Origin: Arthrobacter sp. ISL-72
GTDB taxonomy: Bacteria > Actinomycetota > Actinomycetes > Actinomycetales > Micrococcaceae
Direction of reading: 5' to 3'
Assembly: GCF_018613755.1 (NCBI RefSeq)
Contig: NZ_JAGGPP010000004.1
Span: 248,001 to 312,000, forward strand
Length of the DNA stretch: 64,000 bases
Of the stretch, positions 60,251 to 64,000 are shown in pieces (position 1 is the stretch's first letter; the number at the start of each line of letters is the position of its first letter). Below the pieces are notes generated by a model. It was given only the letters and a program-made list of their open reading frames with translations. It ran no database searches and was not told the DNA's origin. The position numbers and the translations under genes were made by a program.

Positions 60251-61435
60251 TCAGTGGGAGGTGCACTTGATGTTGCTGGGGCCCTGCCGGGCCCCGGGAG
60301 CGGTGTTGGAGCAGCTGACGGTGTTGTGGAGCGCAGGCGTGGCGGCGATGCCGTGCCCGGGCCCGTTCACGGCGGCGGTGTTGCCGGTGAAGAGGTTGTG
60401 GTCGCCCCAGTTGTGGAGGACGTTGTGGGTCTGGAATCCGTCGCGGGGCGCGTCCCGGCCCTCATTTCCTTCGATGGTCCAGGCGTTCCCCTTGACGTTC
60501 ACCCAGGCGTCCGCAGTGGTCATTCCCGTGCCGTTGAAGCGGTTGCGGGATACCACGCCGCCCACGGTGCCCTCCTTGATGTCCACGCTCTCACCGGTGG
60601 TGGCGGATATCGTGTTGCCGCTGATGGTGTTGTAGTTGCTTTCATCCGGGCGGCAGCCCGTCATGGTGCACCAATTGCTGAGGGCGGACCCGATGTAGAT
60701 GCCCTCGCCGTATTCGGGGACATCCTGCCCGGTGTCCCTCACGGTGTTCTCGAGGAGGAGGTTGCTGCTGCTGTTCCGGCGCAGGTGGATGCCTTCCATC
60801 CCCACCTGCATGACGGTGAGCTTTTCCAGGACAGCGCCCGCCACAGCGTCGGCGACGATGCCCTTTTGGGCGTTGCGCACGGTGAAGCCGGACAAGACCC
60901 AGTAATCCGCCTGATCCAGATGGAGAACATATCCTTCACGGATGTCGCCGCCGTCCAGGACGGCGCCAGGGCCTCCGCAGAGGAAGATCCGCTCCTGGGC
61001 GGACCCGGGATGGTCAGCCGTGAAGCGGCCGGTATACACGCCGTCGTTCATGTGGATAACGTCCCCCGGGCGGGCACTGGCCAGCGCTGAGGAGAGTTCG
61101 ATGGCGGTGCGCACCGACTTGGTGGGGCGGGGGCACTCCACCGCCTTCGCTTCGGGGACGGGGCCCTGCCCCGGCCGGGCGGCCTTCGCTGCGGAGCTCA
61201 TCGGTACGTCCTTGGGGTCCATGGCAGGTTCCGGGGCTGCCGTAGGCGGCGGCAACGCCGGTGATGCGGTCTGCGGTGCGGCCTCAGGGGAGCTTTGCAC
61301 TCCGAACCCGCCGCCCGGGGTCCGCCAGAAGCCGCGCTGGCCCAGGGACAGAATGCCCGCCCCGAGGAAGGCTGCCACCAGCACAGCGACCGCGGCGTAC
61401 ATCCGCCAGTTGCGGACAGTGGCCCGGGACATCAT
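60251..61435 (-). CDS. Membrane-anchored right-handed beta-helix protein
   Basis: A 394-residue protein with one N-terminal membrane helix (YAAVAVLVAAFLGAGILSLG), a Pro/Ala-rich linker of about 60 residues, and a parallel beta-helix domain. Coils are visible as repeated hydrophobic/Asn steps: RPGDVIHMNDGVYTGRF, DYWVLSGFTVRNAQKGIVAD, NYNTISGNTISATTGESVDI, DHNLFTGNTAAVNGPGHGIA. Four Cys could form disulfides outside. Beta-helix proteins in polysaccharide clusters are often lyases or C5-epimerases (AlgG-like); no active site can be fixed by eye. It overlaps the upstream gene as ATGA. Confidence 0.82.
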   Translation of the reverse strand: MMSRATVRNWRMYAAVAVLVAAFLGAGILSLGQRGFWRTPGGGFGVQSSPEAAPQTASPALPPPTAAPEPAMDPKDVPMSSAAKAARPGQGPVPEAKAVECPRPTKSVRTAIELSSALASARPGDVIHMNDGVYTGRFTADHPGSAQERIFLCGGPGAVLDGGDIREGYVLHLDQADYWVLSGFTVRNAQKGIVADAVAGAVLEKLTVMQVGMEGIHLRRNSSSNLLLENTVRDTGQDVPEYGEGIYIGSALSNWCTMTGCRPDESNYNTISGNTISATTGESVDIKEGTVGGVVSRNRFNGTGMTTADAWVNVKGNAWTIEGNEGRDAPRDGFQTHNVLHNWGDHNLFTGNTAAVNGPGHGIAATPALHNTVSCSNTAPGARQGPSNIKCTSH

Positions 61436-63330
61436 TTCCACCCCCCGATTCCTGTGAGGCTCCCGGTTCCGTCGGCGTGCCCGTCCGGGGGCAGGGCGAT
61501 TGCGGGCGGCGTCCCGTCGGCCGTGAAGCTGCTTAGCGACGCCTGGTCACCGTACGGATGCAGGGTCTTTCCCTTGTGCCGTGTACCGCGCAAGGCAGTA
61601 AAGACGACGATCAGGGCCAATACGGTCCACACGATGGTCAGGGGCTGGAAGAACGTGGCCACCTGCGCCCAGAAAGGCCTGGTGGTGGTCCACGCCCGGG
61701 TGTTGTTGGTGTCCGTGACCGGGGCCCGGGTGCCTTTTTCGTAGAGGGCGCTGGGTCCTGTTCCGGCGATGGTGTTGCCGGCAATCTCATGCGCAGCGCT
61801 GCCCAGGGCGGTGATCCCGTGCTTGGTGATCCCCGCCATGGTGTTCAGGGCAATCCGGGCCTCTGCGTTGCGCAGGAACACTCCTGTTTCCCCGCCAATG
61901 ATGGAGTTCCCCGAGACCAAGGTGCTTTTCACGCCGTCCAGCAGGGCAACGGTCCGGAATTTCTGCCGCAGCAGGGCGTTGCTCTCCACTGTGATGTTGG
62001 CGGCATCGCCGGAGACCAGGATGCCGGTGCCGTTGTCAGTGACGGTGTTGCCGTAGATTCCGACGTTCTGGCCGCCGATGATTTCGACGCCGGCGCGGCC
62101 GTTGCTCTCCACGGTGCTGTTGCTTACGGTATGGCTGCCGTAGAGCGCCGTGGGTCCGCCGCCCGCAGACGCGCCCGGAGCCAGTGACCGGCCGTCCACC
62201 CGGATTCCGTCCCACCCGTTCGATGCGGCCTGGACCTGGGTGAGCGCAATGCCCTGGGTGGCCCGGGCCAGGACGAATCCGCTGCCCGCATTGTTGCGCG
62301 ACGCCGTCATGTCCACTGTGGTGTCGCTGACGCGGTGGTGCAGGACAACGCCGTCCACCAGGCTCCCTTCGACGGTCATGTTGCTGATGCGGACTCCCCG
62401 GGCCTTGGTCAGGAACAGGCCGAAGGCGTTGCCCGACACCGTGGTGTCCTCCACGGACCCGGTAACGAAGTTGTCCGCCGGGGCCGGCCCGGCGTCCAGC
62501 AGCGGTACCGCCGGCGGCGCGGGCGCGGGCGCGGGTGCCGGTGCCGCTGGGGCTGGGGTAGGGGCCGGTGGCGCAGTCACGGTCCTTGCCGTGGGGCGGT
62601 CGGTGCCGGTCAGCGCCAGGCCTCCGGTGCGGCCGCTCCAGAAGCCCAAGGCTTCGACGACTGCGTGGCTGATGGTTGCCTGGCCGCCGATGGAGCGGAT
62701 GTAGGCGCGCCCGTCACCGGTCGCGGTGTCCGGGCCCGCCCCGCCGTCGTTCCAGCTCGTGATCCTCACCGGCCAGGCGGCGGAGCCGGCGATGTCCAGC
62801 CTGCCGCCGTCGTTCACTATGGAAACGAACCCCTGCGGCTTGCTGGCAAGCCGCAGGTCCAGCCCGCTGCCGCCGCCAACGGTGAGCACTGCGCCGGCCT
62901 GGATGAGAATGTTTTCCGACAGCAGGTACTGCCCGGGGGACTGCTGGGTGAAGCCCTGCGGTGCCAGCTGCAGCAGGTCCGGCACGGTGTACGGCGCGGC
63001 CCGCGGCGTCAGGACCAGCGTGAGGGACTGTCCGGACTGCACGCGGTACGGGCTGGCCAGCTTCACGCGCTTGGTCCGGGCATCGGCGGCGGCCGTACGC
63101 ACCTGCGCCAGCCGCTGGTCCTCCGCGATGACCAGCGCCGGTTCGCGGACCCGATCGCCGGCGTAGGCGGCGCCATGGCCGCCTTCCGGCTGGGCGGTGT
63201 CCGCCGCGGAGGCGAGGACCATGGCCGGCGGTTCCGCTGCTGTGCCCGCGGTGGCAGGGGACGGGGAGAAAATAAGCGCTGCCGCCGCCAAGGGCAACAC
63301 CGCGCAGCGCAGGACCGGGTTGGCCTTCAT
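61432..63330 (-). CDS. Secreted/membrane-anchored right-handed beta-helix protein (CASH-like)
   Basis: A 632-residue protein. Signal peptide (AVLPLAAAALIFSPSPATAG), an N-terminal region with VQSGQSLTLVLTPRAAPYTV, a Pro/Ala linker near residue 260 (APAPAPAPAPPA), then a long beta-helix: VSGNAFGLFLTKARGVRISN, VESNGRAGVEIIGGQNVGIY, LVSGNSIIGGETGVFLRNAE. A C-terminal membrane helix (LTIVWTVLALIVVFTALRG) and cytoplasmic tail follow. The layout resembles AlgG/NosD-like CASH domains. It overlaps the upstream GT2 gene and the downstream beta-helix gene by 4 bases each, so the three are translated together. Confidence 0.85.
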   Translation of the reverse strand: MKANPVLRCAVLPLAAAALIFSPSPATAGTAAEPPAMVLASAADTAQPEGGHGAAYAGDRVREPALVIAEDQRLAQVRTAAADARTKRVKLASPYRVQSGQSLTLVLTPRAAPYTVPDLLQLAPQGFTQQSPGQYLLSENILIQAGAVLTVGGGSGLDLRLASKPQGFVSIVNDGGRLDIAGSAAWPVRITSWNDGGAGPDTATGDGRAYIRSIGGQATISHAVVEALGFWSGRTGGLALTGTDRPTARTVTAPPAPTPAPAAPAPAPAPAPPAVPLLDAGPAPADNFVTGSVEDTTVSGNAFGLFLTKARGVRISNMTVEGSLVDGVVLHHRVSDTTVDMTASRNNAGSGFVLARATQGIALTQVQAASNGWDGIRVDGRSLAPGASAGGGPTALYGSHTVSNSTVESNGRAGVEIIGGQNVGIYGNTVTDNGTGILVSGDAANITVESNALLRQKFRTVALLDGVKSTLVSGNSIIGGETGVFLRNAEARIALNTMAGITKHGITALGSAAHEIAGNTIAGTGPSALYEKGTRAPVTDTNNTRAWTTTRPFWAQVATFFQPLTIVWTVLALIVVFTALRGTRHKGKTLHPYGDQASLSSFTADGTPPAIALPPDGHADGTGSLTGIGGWK

Positions 63331-64000
63331 CCGAGGGCCTCCCGGCGGGCGAGGCTTTGCGCAGTCTGGCCTTCACCGCCAGTGGTGGTGTCCAAGCGCG
63401 TCAGCCAGCCCTGCTTGTTCATGGTGATGAACGCATAGACCTTGATGGGCAAAGCCACCGTAATCACGACTATGGCAAGCAATGGCAGCAGAACGATGTC
63501 CCGCGGATACCGGACAAGGTGCGAAATTCCCCGGACGCCGCGCCCCAGCAGGAGCCAGCCCACCGCCAGCCCCACTCCCAGGGGCGTCAGTTCCAGCCGG
63601 CTGAAGAGCAGGTACACCAGCGAAACGCCCATGGTGACGGGCGTCAGCAGGATCTGCAGCACTGTGATCTTGGTGACGAACGGCACGCGCCACAGCCAGC
63701 CTTTGTAGGCCGCAGTCAGGTAGCACCGGTAGGAGTTCCTGCTCCAGCGGATGCGCTGCTTCAGGAAGCCACGGAGCGTATTCGGGAACATGGACAGGGC
63801 CCGGGCCGAGGACTGATGGACCGTTTTGTACCCAGCGGCCAGAACCAGCCAGGTGAGCCGGCCGTCGTCGCCGGAGATGCAGCGGCGGCTCAGGAAGAAC
63901 TCATCCTCAAGATGCGGCAGCAGCGGCCGGACGACCGACGCGCGGTAGGCCGCCGTGCGGCCGGACAGGCAGGCGACGGCGCCCGCCCGGCCCATGGCCG
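63327..64000 (-). CDS. Processive GT2 glycosyltransferase, C-terminal part (runs off the window)
   Basis: At least 222 residues of the C-terminal half are visible. VACLSGRTAAYRASVVRPLL and RRCISGDDGRLTW (the G-D-D of synthases) are followed by FLKQRIRWSRNSYRCY, the QxxRW motif of processive beta-glycosyltransferases (hyaluronan, cellulose, Alg8 types). Four or five membrane helices follow (for example ILLTPVTMGVSLVYLLF and DIVLLPLLAIVVITVALPIK), then the C-terminus. It makes and exports the polymer; the N-terminal half is beyond position 64000. Confidence 0.88.
   Translation of the reverse strand, partial: AMGRAGAVACLSGRTAAYRASVVRPLLPHLEDEFFLSRRCISGDDGRLTWLVLAAGYKTVHQSSARALSMFPNTLRGFLKQRIRWSRNSYRCYLTAAYKGWLWRVPFVTKITVLQILLTPVTMGVSLVYLLFSRLELTPLGVGLAVGWLLLGRGVRGISHLVRYPRDIVLLPLLAIVVITVALPIKVYAFITMNKQGWLTRLDTTTGGEGQTAQSLARREALG

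Noticed and set aside
1..64000. CRISPR arrays, prophage or integrative element
   Set aside because: No regularly spaced repeats, cas genes, phage structural genes or integrase were seen. The only mobile remnant is the IS110 element near 56.3-57.3 kb.

Overview
The window is high-GC DNA from a Gram-positive actinobacterium, most likely Arthrobacter/Pseudarthrobacter (Micrococcaceae). The evidence is a NusG with a long acidic N-terminal extension, mycothiol synthase (mshD) beside an OmpR-type glnR as in Mycobacterium, group III phosphofructokinase, MutT1-type NUDIX/phosphatase, PspC-domain kinases and GTG/TTG starts with GGAGG sites. The assignment rests on gene content and protein families; no database search was run.

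Layout. (1) 1-8356: thiolase tail, YbaK-like deacylase, then on the minus strand the translation/secretion block tRNA-Trp, secE, nusG, rplK, rplA, three overlapping paralogous GNAT genes, rplJ and rplL. (2) 8.6-16.4 kb: PLP aminotransferase; a LuxR-type two-component pair divergent from three membrane genes, two of them with PspC domains (LiaF/PspC-like envelope-stress module); pfkA; a GNAT gene. (3) 16.4-22.6 kb (minus): PadR regulator plus 14-TM exporter with a clear operator, ankyrin protein, ygfZ, flavodoxin-like protein, nitrobindin-like protein, a 37-codon membrane peptide and a multi-TM protein. (4) 22.9-31.8 kb (plus): glnR, mshD, ppk1, mutT1-like, a membrane protein/GntR pair, thyA-folA. 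(5) 32.1-34.3 kb: a three-gene locus led by a WXG100-like protein, possibly a type VII secretion substrate unit. (6) 34.4-42.3 kb: asd, AlkZ-like winged-helix protein, murB, MFS, two MaoC hydratases, a frameshifted small gene, CitE-like lyase. (7) 42.5-46.1 kb: a decayed sulfonate/taurine uptake and dioxygenase cluster in which only the permease is intact. (8) 46.1-53.6 kb: alpha-glucoside uptake and hydrolysis operon with a divergent ROK repressor and a palindrome inside the operon promoter. (9) 54.3-57.3 kb: pseudogene patch (LamG protein, second YidC, IS110 transposase). (10) 57.8-64 kb: exopolysaccharide cluster: polysaccharide deacetylase, UDP-glucose 6-dehydrogenase, two right-handed beta-helix proteins and a processive GT2 synthase that runs off the window end.

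The left 41 kb is housekeeping and almost free of damage. From 41 kb to 57 kb there are at least nine frameshifts or internal deletions in seven loci. The most unusual items are the polyuronate-like exopolysaccharide cluster with two beta-helix proteins, the GNAT triplet whose start codons lie inside the last codons of the preceding paralogue, the WXG100-like locus, the IS110 remnant with a possible bridge-RNA end, and several well-formed operators and palindromes.
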